A DNA stretch of 64,000 nt from NCBI RefSeq assembly GCF_003692615.1, contig NZ_CP023540.1, positions 2,480,001 to 2,544,000 on the forward strand, written 5' to 3'. Positions 28,457 to 36,505 of this stretch are shown one piece after another; position 1 is the stretch's first letter, and every line of letters starts with the position of its first letter. The DNA comes from Chryseobacterium sp. 6424. GTDB taxonomy: Bacteria > Bacteroidota > Bacteroidia > Flavobacteriales > Weeksellaceae. A model generated the notes under the pieces. It worked only from the letters and a program-made list of their open reading frames with translations, was not told the origin of the DNA and did not search any database. Position numbers and translations under genes: made by a program.

Positions 28457-28485
28457 AAGCGGAGTTTGACTCCGCTTTTTTTATG
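28457..28485 (+). terminator. intrinsic terminator of clpC
   Basis: A 9-bp perfect stem AAGCGGAGT/ACTCCGCTT with a 3-base loop is followed by a long T run. Confidence 0.9.
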
Positions 28486-28517
28486 AAAAAAATTTAATTG
28501 AATTACAAAGAAAACCT

Positions 28518-29927
28518 TTAGTTTCGCTTGGTTTTTACGCAATCGACCTCGGCCTGAATAAAAGGATATTTCTGTTTCATATCGTCAAGAAGTTGCGGAT
28601 CGCGTTTTAAAGCTTCAGAAAGGGCGTTTCTCCCCTGCTTTTGGTTATTTATATGGAAATAACAGTTGCTTAACTGATAATAGATTTCTGCGCGGTTATG
28701 GAGCTTGGTAGCTTTATTGAGAATCGTTATGGCTTCCTCGAACTCACCGATCAGCATCATCACTTCAGCATAGGCGTACCAGTTGTAAAAACGTGCCGGT
28801 TCGTAATCCACCAGCTTTTTCAAACAACCGAGACTTTCCTCAAAACGCCCCGAATCTATGTACAGATAGGCCAGTCTTTTCTGATAATCCAGGTTGTTAT
28901 CATTCATAAAAACAGCTTCTTTGGCAAAATGTAGCGCTTCTTTCATTGCACCCATTTCTTCATAGATATAAGACTGCTCCATCATCGAAAGATAGAACTG
29001 TGGGTCATCGCGCAAGGACTTCTGGAAGGCATTCAGCGCCAACACGGGCTGTTTGCTCTCTTTATAGCACAAACCAATCTTATAATAGGTAAAAGATTTG
29101 GTGTACTCCAGCTCCAGCATTTCACTGTACACATCAATCGCTTTCTGCCATTGTCCCATCGCCTCATAACATGCCGCCTTATTGGCATAAACACCTACGG
29201 ATTGTGGGTTTATAGCCAAAAGATAATCGAAGCCACGGATGGCCTCTTCATAATTCTTGCGGTTGAAGTAAAACTGCCCGTATTCGTACCAAGCCGTTTC
29301 CGAAAAAGCAAACTGATCCAGATAATTATTAAGGAACGCAATCGCCTCATCGCTGCGGTTGAGCTGGTTATAGCACATCATTACATTCTCAAGCGAATAT
29401 TCGTCCTGCTGATCGAAAGTAAGCGCCTGTTTGTAATGCTTGAGCGCGTTGAACGGATCTTCAAGGTTTACATATTCATCTGCGATGAAATTGTGCAGAA
29501 AGTTTTCTTCCTCTTCAAGTTCCAGGGCTTTCTCACAATATTCGATAGAACGGCGCGGATTACCCAGATTCGAGTAATATTTAGCGCAGCATACCAAGAA
29601 GTCTGTACTTTCCATGGAGGCTTCCATGAGTTCCTGCATCAGTTCCTTGGCTTTTGCGTAGTCTTCAAGCTCCAGATAGACCTCAAATTTCTTAATTTTA
29701 AGTTCCAGAGACTGCGGGTGGAGTTTCAGGGCATAATTGGTTGCCATTTCTGCGTAAGAAATGTCACCCATCTCCAGATAATGTATAATAATGTCTTCGT
29801 ATTCTTCGGTTTCGAAGTAAAGTTCATCATTATTCTCTATCATGTCTTCGAACTTTTTTACAAGTTCGTTTTCAAAAAAGTCTTCCAATATATTGTCTCG
29901 CGTTGTTTCCGGAAGCTGAAGTTGCAT
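28518..29927 (-). CDS. tetratricopeptide repeat protein
   Basis: A 469-residue soluble TPR protein without a signal peptide. At least ten degenerate 34-residue TPR units fill most of the sequence, with typical A-A-P positions, for example YSNLGNPRRSIEYCEKALEL and YLAINPQS-type loops. TPR proteins serve as protein-binding scaffolds; the partner is unknown. The gene lies 42 bases from glmM on the same strand, so it may be cotranscribed with it. Confidence 0.9.
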   Translation of the reverse strand: MQLQLPETTRDNILEDFFENELVKKFEDMIENNDELYFETEEYEDIIIHYLEMGDISYAEMATNYALKLHPQSLELKIKKFEVYLELEDYAKAKELMQELMEASMESTDFLVCCAKYYSNLGNPRRSIEYCEKALELEEEENFLHNFIADEYVNLEDPFNALKHYKQALTFDQQDEYSLENVMMCYNQLNRSDEAIAFLNNYLDQFAFSETAWYEYGQFYFNRKNYEEAIRGFDYLLAINPQSVGVYANKAACYEAMGQWQKAIDVYSEMLELEYTKSFTYYKIGLCYKESKQPVLALNAFQKSLRDDPQFYLSMMEQSYIYEEMGAMKEALHFAKEAVFMNDNNLDYQKRLAYLYIDSGRFEESLGCLKKLVDYEPARFYNWYAYAEVMMLIGEFEEAITILNKATKLHNRAEIYYQLSNCYFHINNQKQGRNALSEALKRDPQLLDDMKQKYPFIQAEVDCVKTKRN

Positions 29928-29968
29928 TGCAACCTCCGAAAAAACATTTAATTACTGTTTGGATCTGT

Positions 29969-31351
29969 TCAGATCATTTGTTTGATTTTATCAATCATGC
30001 TGTCGGCCAACTCATCAGCTTCATGCTGTGAGAACGCTTCCGTATAGATGCGGATAATAGGCTCAGTATTGGATTTCCGAAGGTGAACCCAGTTTTCTGG
30101 AAAATCTATCTTTACGCCATCTACCGTAGAAACTTCCTCTGTTTGATGCGCAATCTCTATTTTGGTTAAAAGCGCGTCCACATCAATTTCGGGGGTAAGT
30201 TCCATTTTCTTTTTCCCCATAAAGTAGCTCGGGTATGTTGCCCGCAGCGCGGACACGGTTTTGTTTTCTTTAGCCAGATGAGTAAGGAATAAGGCAATCC
30301 CTACAAGCGAATCGCGGCCGTAATGTAGCTCCGGATAAATGATTCCGCCATTGCCTTCTCCCCCGATTACCGCCTCTTTTTCCTTCATTAAAGTGACTAC
30401 ATTCACCTCGCCTACCGCGCTGGCAAAGTAGTGTGATTGATGTCGGTGGGCCACATCGCGCAAAGCACGGCTCGACGAAAGATTGGAGATAGCAACGCCT
30501 TTTTTGTGTTTCAAAAGATAATCAGCTACCGCCACGAGCGTGTATTCTTCGCCGAATAGTTCGCCTTTTTCATCTACGAGCGCTAATCTGTCCACATCGG
30601 GGTCCACTACGATTCCAAGGTCGGCTTTTTCAGCTTTTACAAGTGCACAGATGTCGCCAAGATGTTCTTTCAAGGGCTCTGGGTTGTGCGGAAACTGTCC
30701 GTTTGGTTCGCAATAAAGTTTTACTACCTCGCAACCGAATTTTTCCAAAAGCATCGGAACGGCAATTCCGCCTGTAGAATTCACCGCATCAACTACGATT
30801 TTAAATTTTTTCTGCCTGATGGCTTCTGCATCGACCATCGGTAAATCCAGTATTTTTTGGATATGGATGTCGAAGGCATCCGTACGTGTTTGGTAACTAC
30901 CGAGAAAATCAACCTCAGCATAGTTGAAATCTTCGTTTTCTGCTAATGCCAATACTTCAGCGCCATCTTTACCATTGATGAACTCGCCTTTTTCATTTAA
31001 AAGTTTCAGGGCGTTCCACTGTTTTGGGTTATGGGAAGCAGTAAGGATGATGCCGCCATCTGCCTGAAGTTCCGGCACCATCACTTCTACAGTGGGCGTA
31101 GTTGACAGACCTAAATCTATCACATCAATCCCAAGTCCCTGAAGCGTGGCTGTCACCAATGAATTCAGCATCGCTCCCGAAATACGGGCATCGCGGCCAA
31201 TGACTAAAGTGAGGTTCTGTTTATTTTTATTATTCTGAAGCCAGGACCCGAATGCGGAGGTAAATTTTACCACATCAAGCGGTGTAAGGTTCTCGTCAAC
31301 TTTACCACCGATGGTTCCGCGGATTCCAGAAATGCTTTTAATTAGCGCCAT
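29969..31351 (-). CDS. glmM: phosphoglucosamine mutase
   Basis: A 460-residue phosphohexomutase that converts glucosamine-6-phosphate to glucosamine-1-phosphate for peptidoglycan and LPS. The catalytic phosphoserine is Ser106 in LTASHNPKQWNALK. The Mg-binding loop is VDPDVDRLALVDE (about 247). The sugar-binding region has GEGNGGIIYPELHYGRD, and the phosphate-binding loop is RKSNTEPIIRIYTEA. The GlmM/PGM superfamily is certain; exact substrate specificity (glucosamine versus mannose) is inferred from homologues in this phylum. A -7 element lies 25 bases upstream. Confidence 0.88.
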   Translation of the reverse strand: MALIKSISGIRGTIGGKVDENLTPLDVVKFTSAFGSWLQNNKNKQNLTLVIGRDARISGAMLNSLVTATLQGLGIDVIDLGLSTTPTVEVMVPELQADGGIILTASHNPKQWNALKLLNEKGEFINGKDGAEVLALAENEDFNYAEVDFLGSYQTRTDAFDIHIQKILDLPMVDAEAIRQKKFKIVVDAVNSTGGIAVPMLLEKFGCEVVKLYCEPNGQFPHNPEPLKEHLGDICALVKAEKADLGIVVDPDVDRLALVDEKGELFGEEYTLVAVADYLLKHKKGVAISNLSSSRALRDVAHRHQSHYFASAVGEVNVVTLMKEKEAVIGGEGNGGIIYPELHYGRDSLVGIALFLTHLAKENKTVSALRATYPSYFMGKKKMELTPEIDVDALLTKIEIAHQTEEVSTVDGVKIDFPENWVHLRKSNTEPIIRIYTEAFSQHEADELADSMIDKIKQMI

Positions 31352-31376
31352 TTGCCTTTAAATGTTATATTTTTTG

Positions 31377-31384
31377 CAAATTTA
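31377..31384 (-). promoter_or_regulatory. -7 promoter element of glmM
   Basis: TAAATTTG on the - strand matches TAnnTTTG exactly and lies 25 bases before the start codon. No clear TTG is seen at the -33 position. Confidence 0.45.
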
Positions 31385-31409
31385 CGTAAAATGTACGGAT
31401 GCGAAGTGT

Positions 31410-31559
31410 TTATGAGCAACAGTCTCTGTCACACCCAGGTTTTGTGTTACGGAATTTCTGGCCCGAAAAATTCCTACGGATGAGATTCACTACCCAGTAA
31501 AGCGCGCCGGCCACCAGCAATGCCACTATAATGTATTGTAAAATCAATGATGCCTCCAT
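31410..31559 (-). CDS. FeoB-associated Cys-rich membrane protein
   Basis: A 49-residue protein (MEASLILQY start) of the FeoB_associated family. It has one transmembrane helix (about 6-26, IIVALLVAGALYWVVNLI), a basic juxtamembrane patch (RRNF) and a C-terminal Cys cluster (PGCDRDCCS). Such proteins occur next to feoB and may help handle Fe(II), though the role is not proven. It lies 26 bases downstream of feoB on the same strand. A longer frame from 31712 overlaps feoB and is not used. Confidence 0.8.
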   Translation of the reverse strand: MEASLILQYIIVALLVAGALYWVVNLIRRNFSGQKFRNTKPGCDRDCCS

Positions 31560-31585
31560 AACTTCTGTTTTTAGTTTCTTTAAAG

Positions 31586-33622
31586 CTACCTGAATAGCTG
31601 GTAAGTCAGCAATGCCGAAATGTAGGCCAGCCCCGTCATCGCAACCAACTGAATGAGCGTCCACTTCCAGCTTCGGGTTTCGCGGTACACCACGGCAATG
31701 GTAGAGATACACTGCATTGCAAACGCATAATACACTAATATCGACATACCTGTGGCAAAAGAAAATACCTTCTCACCGTTAGGTTTTACATCGTTACGCA
31801 TCTTGTCGATAATTTTCTGTTCTTCCACATCATCATCAAGGCTGTAGAGGGTGGACATGGTGCCTACAAAAACCTCGCGCGCCGCAAAACTTGAAATAAT
31901 GGAGACACCCATTTTCCAGTCGTAGCCAAGTGGCTCGAAAACCGGCTCTATCGTACGGCCCAGGCCTGCAAGATAACTATGATCCAAATGAACATCGGTA
32001 GCGAATAATTCATTATCATTCTGTTTCGGTCCAACATAGCTTAGTGCCCACAGCAAGATACTCACTGCCAGAATCACTTTACCCGCACCGGTGATAAAAT
32101 CCCATACTTTTTCCAGCATCAGTTTAAAATCATACCCGAACAGCGGCATCTTATACGGCGGAAGATCCATCACCAGGAAACTTTTGTGCTGCTGCCGAAT
32201 AACTTTCTTTAAAATAAGCGATGAGAGCAGCGCCGCTAAAAACCCGAGGAAATACATGGCCAAGAGTGCGATCGCACGATAATCTATCCCGATGAAGTTT
32301 CCTTCGGGGATCACCAGTGCAATAATAATGCTATACACCGGAAGCCTGGCCGCACAGGTCATGAACGGAGTCACGAGTATGGTAATCAGCCTTTCCTTAA
32401 CATTTTCGATGTTTCTGGTAGACATGATGGCGGGGATGGCGCACGCAACACCGGAAATTAACGGGACAATGCTTTTACCGTTGAGTCCGAATGGCTTTAA
32501 AAAACGGTCCATCAGGAAAATCACCCTTGACATGTAACCCGAATCTTCCAAAAGGTAGAGGAAGTAGAGCAGGATACCAATCTGTGGTGCAAAGATGATG
32601 ATGCCGCCAAGCCCAGGGATGATCCCATCAGAAAGCAAACTGTTCAGCGGACCATCGGGCAAGAGTGTTTTGGTAAATTCAGATAGCCAGACAAATCCCC
32701 CGTCAATCCAGTTCATCGGATATTCCGCCATGAAAAATACCAATTGGAATATCAGTAACAAAACAGCCGCGAAAATGATATATCCCCAGAATTTATGTAC
32801 CAGAAAACGGTCGATTTTCTCGGTAAGAAGTTCTTTAAACTGTGGTGTTTTCGAAACTACTTTCTGTACAATTTTATCAATATCCTGATATCTGCGGATG
32901 GTTTCCTGGGTTTGGAAACGTTTCGGGACGATACATTTGGCCTCGTGCTCATTCAGTTTATCATGCACCGACTCCAGTTTTCCGAAGTACGTCTCAGATG
33001 ACAGCAGCGTCCAAACTTTATACGGGTTGTTTTCATTGGTCTGTGAGGCAATTTTGTGCACAATAGCCCGTTGCTCCAGCGGGACTTCAAACGAAATATG
33101 CCCGGCTTTGGTAAACTCGTTATCATGAATGGCTTTCCGGAGTTCTTCGACACCGATTTTCTTCTTGGCATTAGACTGAATGATCTTTACACCCAGTGTT
33201 TCACTAAGGATATCAAAATCAATCCGGGTACCGCGCCGCTCTGCCTCATCCAGCTGATTCGCCACAAGGATCAGTGGAATGCCCAGGTCCTGGATCTGCT
33301 GAAATAACAGCAAACCACGTTTCAGATTCATCGCATCAAGAACGTAAACGACTCCAGAATAATGCTGCTGCTCCTCGAACAGAAATTTCGAGAATATGGC
33401 CTCGTCTTCGGAGGTGGGATAGATGGAATAGGAACCTGGCAGATCAATAATCTCTATTTCCTCTTCAAGATAAATGTAGTTTCCGGAGTGGCTTGCAACC
33501 GTAACACCAGCATAATTACCGGTTTTTTGGTTTCTGTTGCACAGCGCGTTAAATAAGGTGGATTTTCCTACGTTGGGGTTTCCTACGAGGAGAATTTGTT
33601 TCTGTTTAAAAGTTTTCTGCAT
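31586..33622 (-). CDS. feoB: ferrous iron transport protein B
   Basis: A 678-residue Fe(II) transporter of the inner membrane with an N-terminal GTPase. G-protein motifs are GNPNVGKS (14-21), DLPGS, and NQLD. The membrane domain begins after about residue 275 (FWGYIIFAAVLLLIFQLVFF) and contains the Gate-type elements, including SGVACAIPAIMSTR with the conserved Cys. The C-terminal Gate half is complete, ending YISALLTYQLFR. Slightly shorter than E. coli FeoB (773). It follows feoA by 41 bases and is followed by the Cys-rich partner. Confidence 0.95.
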   Translation of the reverse strand: MQKTFKQKQILLVGNPNVGKSTLFNALCNRNQKTGNYAGVTVASHSGNYIYLEEEIEIIDLPGSYSIYPTSEDEAIFSKFLFEEQQHYSGVVYVLDAMNLKRGLLLFQQIQDLGIPLILVANQLDEAERRGTRIDFDILSETLGVKIIQSNAKKKIGVEELRKAIHDNEFTKAGHISFEVPLEQRAIVHKIASQTNENNPYKVWTLLSSETYFGKLESVHDKLNEHEAKCIVPKRFQTQETIRRYQDIDKIVQKVVSKTPQFKELLTEKIDRFLVHKFWGYIIFAAVLLLIFQLVFFMAEYPMNWIDGGFVWLSEFTKTLLPDGPLNSLLSDGIIPGLGGIIIFAPQIGILLYFLYLLEDSGYMSRVIFLMDRFLKPFGLNGKSIVPLISGVACAIPAIMSTRNIENVKERLITILVTPFMTCAARLPVYSIIIALVIPEGNFIGIDYRAIALLAMYFLGFLAALLSSLILKKVIRQQHKSFLVMDLPPYKMPLFGYDFKLMLEKVWDFITGAGKVILAVSILLWALSYVGPKQNDNELFATDVHLDHSYLAGLGRTIEPVFEPLGYDWKMGVSIISSFAAREVFVGTMSTLYSLDDDVEEQKIIDKMRNDVKPNGEKVFSFATGMSILVYYAFAMQCISTIAVVYRETRSWKWTLIQLVAMTGLAYISALLTYQLFR

Positions 33623-33663
33623 TATACTTCAGCTTACGTACTGGCGTCATGTGCCGGAATATT

Positions 33664-33918
33664 CTATACTGCGGACTCTACGATGATGAACTGGGCTTCT
33701 TCCTGCCGGAGGGCAATCCTGCTCTTCTCGGCGCCGTATTCAATATACAGCGGTCCGCTGAATGGCGCCTGATAAAGGATTCGGAATCCTGTTTCGGGCA
33801 GAAGTCCCATTTCTATTATTTTGTTAGGCATCTTCAGTTCATCGTTTTCATAACCTACGATTTTCCCTTGTTTGTCTTTCGGGAAGCAGCACAGCTTGTT
33901 GGATTTTAATGTTTTCAA
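33664..33918 (-). CDS. feoA: ferrous iron transport protein A
   Basis: An 84-residue SH3-fold protein that modulates FeoB. Family features are the start with a Leu-Cys segment, the MPNKIIEMGLLPETGFRILY middle (RLxEMGLxPG-like) and the terminal EEAQFIIVESAV. Its context, directly before feoB and behind a palindromic operator, fits iron-regulated expression. Confidence 0.9.
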   Translation of the reverse strand: MKTLKSNKLCCFPKDKQGKIVGYENDELKMPNKIIEMGLLPETGFRILYQAPFSGPLYIEYGAEKSRIALRQEEAQFIIVESAV

Positions 33919-33937
33919 TACTAAAATTTTACGTGTA

Positions 33938-33945
33938 CAAAGATA
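33938..33945 (-). promoter_or_regulatory. -7 promoter element of the feo operon
   Basis: TATCTTTG on the - strand matches TAnnTTTG exactly and lies 19 bases before the feoA start. The palindrome at 33947-33971 covers the expected spacer and -33 region. Confidence 0.55.
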
Positions 33946-33946
33946 A

Positions 33947-33971
33947 GTTATTTAAATTAAATCTAAATAAC
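33947..33971. promoter_or_regulatory. 25-bp palindromic operator candidate upstream of feoA
   Basis: Positions 33947-33971 form an inverted repeat with arms GTTATTTA and TAAATAAC and only one mismatched pair (33955/33963). It begins one base upstream of the -7 element, so a bound repressor would block RNA polymerase. An iron-responsive regulator of Fur or DtxR type is the natural candidate, but which one cannot be told from the sequence. Confidence 0.6.
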
Positions 33972-33982
33972 AGTTCTTCTAA

Positions 33983-34019
33983 TAAAAAAACCCCAAAACA
34001 AATGTATGTCCCAGGGTTT
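33983..34019 (-). terminator. weak candidate terminator of the first GLPGLI gene
   Basis: A 6-bp stem (AAACCC/GGGTTT) with a long loop is followed on the - strand by T runs. It lies 31 bases after the stop at 34050. The short stem makes this a weak call. Confidence 0.35.
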
Positions 34020-34049
34020 CTACAGAATATAACTTAGTGTAAAAGAATG

Positions 34050-34946
34050 CTATTTTTTACCTTTCGGCGCGGGTGTGGCCACCTCGATCGGATTATTATT
34101 GGCACCATAAAAATCTTTCATCATTTTTTCCTGCTGTTTTACCATTTCACCGATGGTCAGGTCGCTGCCGGGGATTTTCTGTGACATCATTTCGGGCCTT
34201 AGCATCGGTCTTGCGGAGGCGAAAGGGTCTTTCTTGTAATCAGCAAATGTCTTTTCAAACTTCTCGCGTGAAACTTCCTGCACTTTTCCGCCGTTCCCGC
34301 CCGGAGAGATGCTCTCCAGATAAGTGGTTTCATTAAAGTTCTCTACCTTCTTATTTCCTTTGAGTTCCCAAATATAGTTGCTTCCTTCATCCTCAATCTT
34401 CACGATAAGGCCTGGTAACCCATGAAATTTGTAAGGTCCGTCCTGCAAAGGAATTTCAGAGGAGAACCACGCGATCCATTTTCTGCCGCCAAATTCGGTA
34501 GTGGCTTTCTGGGCGTTATAACTTCCGATCTTGGCCTTTTCAGCCGATATTTTCCAGTCCATTTTGGCGTCATCATTATAACCGATGTTCACGGGTGTAA
34601 AGCCGCTTGATATACGTTCAACGTATTGAACTTTCATTTCAGGATAAAATTTGTACACTTTTTCCGAAAACTTCGGCATGGTCACCATTTTAGAAATATC
34701 TTTGAAAACGCCTGATTTCTGCATTGCTTCAACCTGAATTTTAAGGATAGAATCCTGCGCTACCATCGTATAATCGCGGTAGATTGATTTGTCTTTGGTG
34801 ATGTCGAGAATCATCATCACACGTTCTGTCCTGGCCGAATCTTTCTTGGGTTTAAAGGTAAGGTCGTAGAAGAAACGGTTGGCGGTCTCCTGCGCGCTCA
34901 CCGCGATGAAAGCTGTCATTAGAAACAGGAAGAAAAACTTTTTCAT
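34050..34946 (-). CDS. GLPGLI family protein (first copy)
   Basis: A 298-residue secreted protein of the GLPGLI family, found almost only in Bacteroidota and of unknown function. The signal peptide is MKKFFFLFLMTAFIAVSAQ. The family signature YKFHGLPGLIVKIED is at about residue 170, preceded by IAWFSSEIPLQDGP. The C-terminus is Pro/Lys-rich. Members are often encoded near outer-membrane TonB-dependent-type proteins, as is the second copy here. The two copies share the overall arrangement around the signature. Confidence 0.87.
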   Translation of the reverse strand: MKKFFFLFLMTAFIAVSAQETANRFFYDLTFKPKKDSARTERVMMILDITKDKSIYRDYTMVAQDSILKIQVEAMQKSGVFKDISKMVTMPKFSEKVYKFYPEMKVQYVERISSGFTPVNIGYNDDAKMDWKISAEKAKIGSYNAQKATTEFGGRKWIAWFSSEIPLQDGPYKFHGLPGLIVKIEDEGSNYIWELKGNKKVENFNETTYLESISPGGNGGKVQEVSREKFEKTFADYKKDPFASARPMLRPEMMSQKIPGSDLTIGEMVKQQEKMMKDFYGANNNPIEVATPAPKGKK

Positions 34947-35020
34947 TTTTAATATTTTAATGATTAGTAAAGGAGGTGAAATAATTGTTACAGTTCCTTA
35001 GGAAAAATTTAATGTTAAAA

Positions 35021-35054
35021 TTGAGTTCCGATATTGATGGCTTCTGTAACTTTA
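35021..35054 (+). promoter_or_regulatory. candidate promoter of the DinB gene
   Basis: TTG (35021-35023) and TAACTTTA (35047-35054, seven of eight consensus bases) are separated by 23 bases. They lie 16 bases before the ATG at 35071. Confidence 0.35.
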
Positions 35055-35070
35055 TATAAAATTAAAACCT

Positions 35071-35568
35071 ATGGAAACTTTACCCATCCTAAAACAAGAG
35101 TTTGAAGCAGAGTACCAAATCACCAAAAAGTTCTTCGAAGCGTACGATGACAGCCTAAATGACTTTGCGCCGCACGAAAAAAGCATGAAAATGATGCCGC
35201 TCGCCACGCACATCGCCGAAATCTTCGGCTGGCCGGAAATCATCATGAAAACTGAGAAGTTGGATTTTGCTGCGGGTGACTACAAACCTACTTTTTTGAA
35301 GTCAAGAAGCGAACTGCTGCAAAAACTTGATGAAGATTACCAGAAAACCAGACAGACTTTCAGCGGTATGCAGGAAAGTGATCTGGAAGGCAGATGGAAA
35401 ATCACGATGGGCGAACAGGTATTACAAGATTTCAGCAAGTACACCGCGCTTCGCCACGCCCTGAACCAAATTACGCATCACCGCGCGCAATTAGGCGTTT
35501 ATTACCGCCTGAACGGTATCGCGGTGCCGGCCAGCTACGGACCCAGCGCCGATACAGAAGAGCTTTAA
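35071..35568 (+). CDS. DinB family protein
   Basis: A 165-residue four-helix bundle protein of the DinB/YfiT-like superfamily. Candidate metal-ligand His residues are in ATHIAEIFGWPEI (about 50) and in ALNQITHHRAQLGVYYRL (about 135), the latter being the characteristic HxxxH-like motif near the C-terminus. Members are metal-dependent thiol transferases or of unknown role. It interrupts, on the opposite strand, a region with two GLPGLI genes. Confidence 0.87.
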   Translation: METLPILKQEFEAEYQITKKFFEAYDDSLNDFAPHEKSMKMMPLATHIAEIFGWPEIIMKTEKLDFAAGDYKPTFLKSRSELLQKLDEDYQKTRQTFSGMQESDLEGRWKITMGEQVLQDFSKYTALRHALNQITHHRAQLGVYYRLNGIAVPASYGPSADTEEL

Positions 35569-35572
35569 TGAT

Positions 35573-35606
35573 AATCCCGCCATTTTCAGGGCGGGATTTC
35601 TTTTAC
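35573..35606 (+). terminator. intrinsic terminator of the DinB gene
   Basis: A 9-bp perfect stem AATCCCGCC/GGCGGGATT with an 8-base loop is followed by TTCTTTT. The convergent GLPGLI gene ends at its edge. Confidence 0.85.
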
Positions 35607-36475
35607 GGTTTTAGTTCGATTTTATTGTTGTTACGCGCGATTTCATCACGCGCATTTCGTTCCATGCTTCGCAGAATTTCGGCGGAGTTTGAGATTTCTT
35701 TGCCGTTCATGTTGATCTTAACCTTTGAATTGGGTCTCGATAGAAGTTCACGCATGCCCTGAACGGGATCGTTTTCATGCTGTTTCAACTGTTTTGCGTA
35801 TTGCAGACGGTTTACTTCGATTGGTTTCTTCTTGATCATCGGAATGTCGCGGCCCTGTGTATCAATTTCGGTGGAGGATGTGTGCAAAATTTTCTTCAAC
35901 CCTTTAAGTTCCATACTGTGGCTGCCACTTTTGTCCGCTACTGAAACGATCAGGCCCGGCAAGCCGGAAAATTTGTACGGCCCGTCCTGAATCGGGACAT
36001 CGGTTGTAAACCACGCTTCCCAGGTTCTGCCGGCGAAGTCTGTAGTGGCTTTTTGCACCGAGAATTCACCGATTTTCTTCTTTTCAGGCTCAATTTTCCA
36101 TTCAGGTTTCCGATCTTCTGCCACTCTATACCTGTCGTTACCAATTGACGCCGTGAGATACGTCTGATATCCGGGATAGGATTTCTCCACTTCATAGTTG
36201 ATCTCGCCACCGTCGCGCTGGCGTGATATCGCAACATTCCGGCTTCCGGAGGCCATTTGTTTCTTAATGCTTTCGGCGACAATCGAGTCGCTCTCAAAAG
36301 CTTTCTTACTGTAATATTTTGAGCCGTTTTTCGAGATGTCAAGATACATCCATTCCGTTTTCAGGCTGTCCGTTTTGGTAGAATCGGGCCGAAATCGGTA
36401 TTCGTAGATCGCGCGGTTGTTTTGGGCTGAAACCATTAAACCAAAAAAGACCAGGAGCAATGACAGTTTTTTCAT
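35603..36475 (-). CDS. GLPGLI family protein (second copy)
   Basis: A 290-residue GLPGLI family protein with signal peptide MKKLSLLLVFFGLMVSAQ. The signature YKFSGLPGLIVSVAD lies at about residue 170, preceded by EAWFTTDVPIQDGP. It follows the outer-membrane protein gene by 30 bases on the same strand, so they are probably cotranscribed. The function of the family is unknown. Confidence 0.88.
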   Translation of the reverse strand: MKKLSLLLVFFGLMVSAQNNRAIYEYRFRPDSTKTDSLKTEWMYLDISKNGSKYYSKKAFESDSIVAESIKKQMASGSRNVAISRQRDGGEINYEVEKSYPGYQTYLTASIGNDRYRVAEDRKPEWKIEPEKKKIGEFSVQKATTDFAGRTWEAWFTTDVPIQDGPYKFSGLPGLIVSVADKSGSHSMELKGLKKILHTSSTEIDTQGRDIPMIKKKPIEVNRLQYAKQLKQHENDPVQGMRELLSRPNSKVKINMNGKEISNSAEILRSMERNARDEIARNNNKIELKP

Positions 36476-36505
36476 CAGACTAAATTTAAGTTTAATGACA
36501 AGAAT

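Noticed and set aside
29151-29951. 266-codon open frame on the + strand opposite the TPR gene
   Set aside because: It is the reverse of repeat-rich coding sequence, hydrophobic only because of complementary codons, with no recognisable domain.
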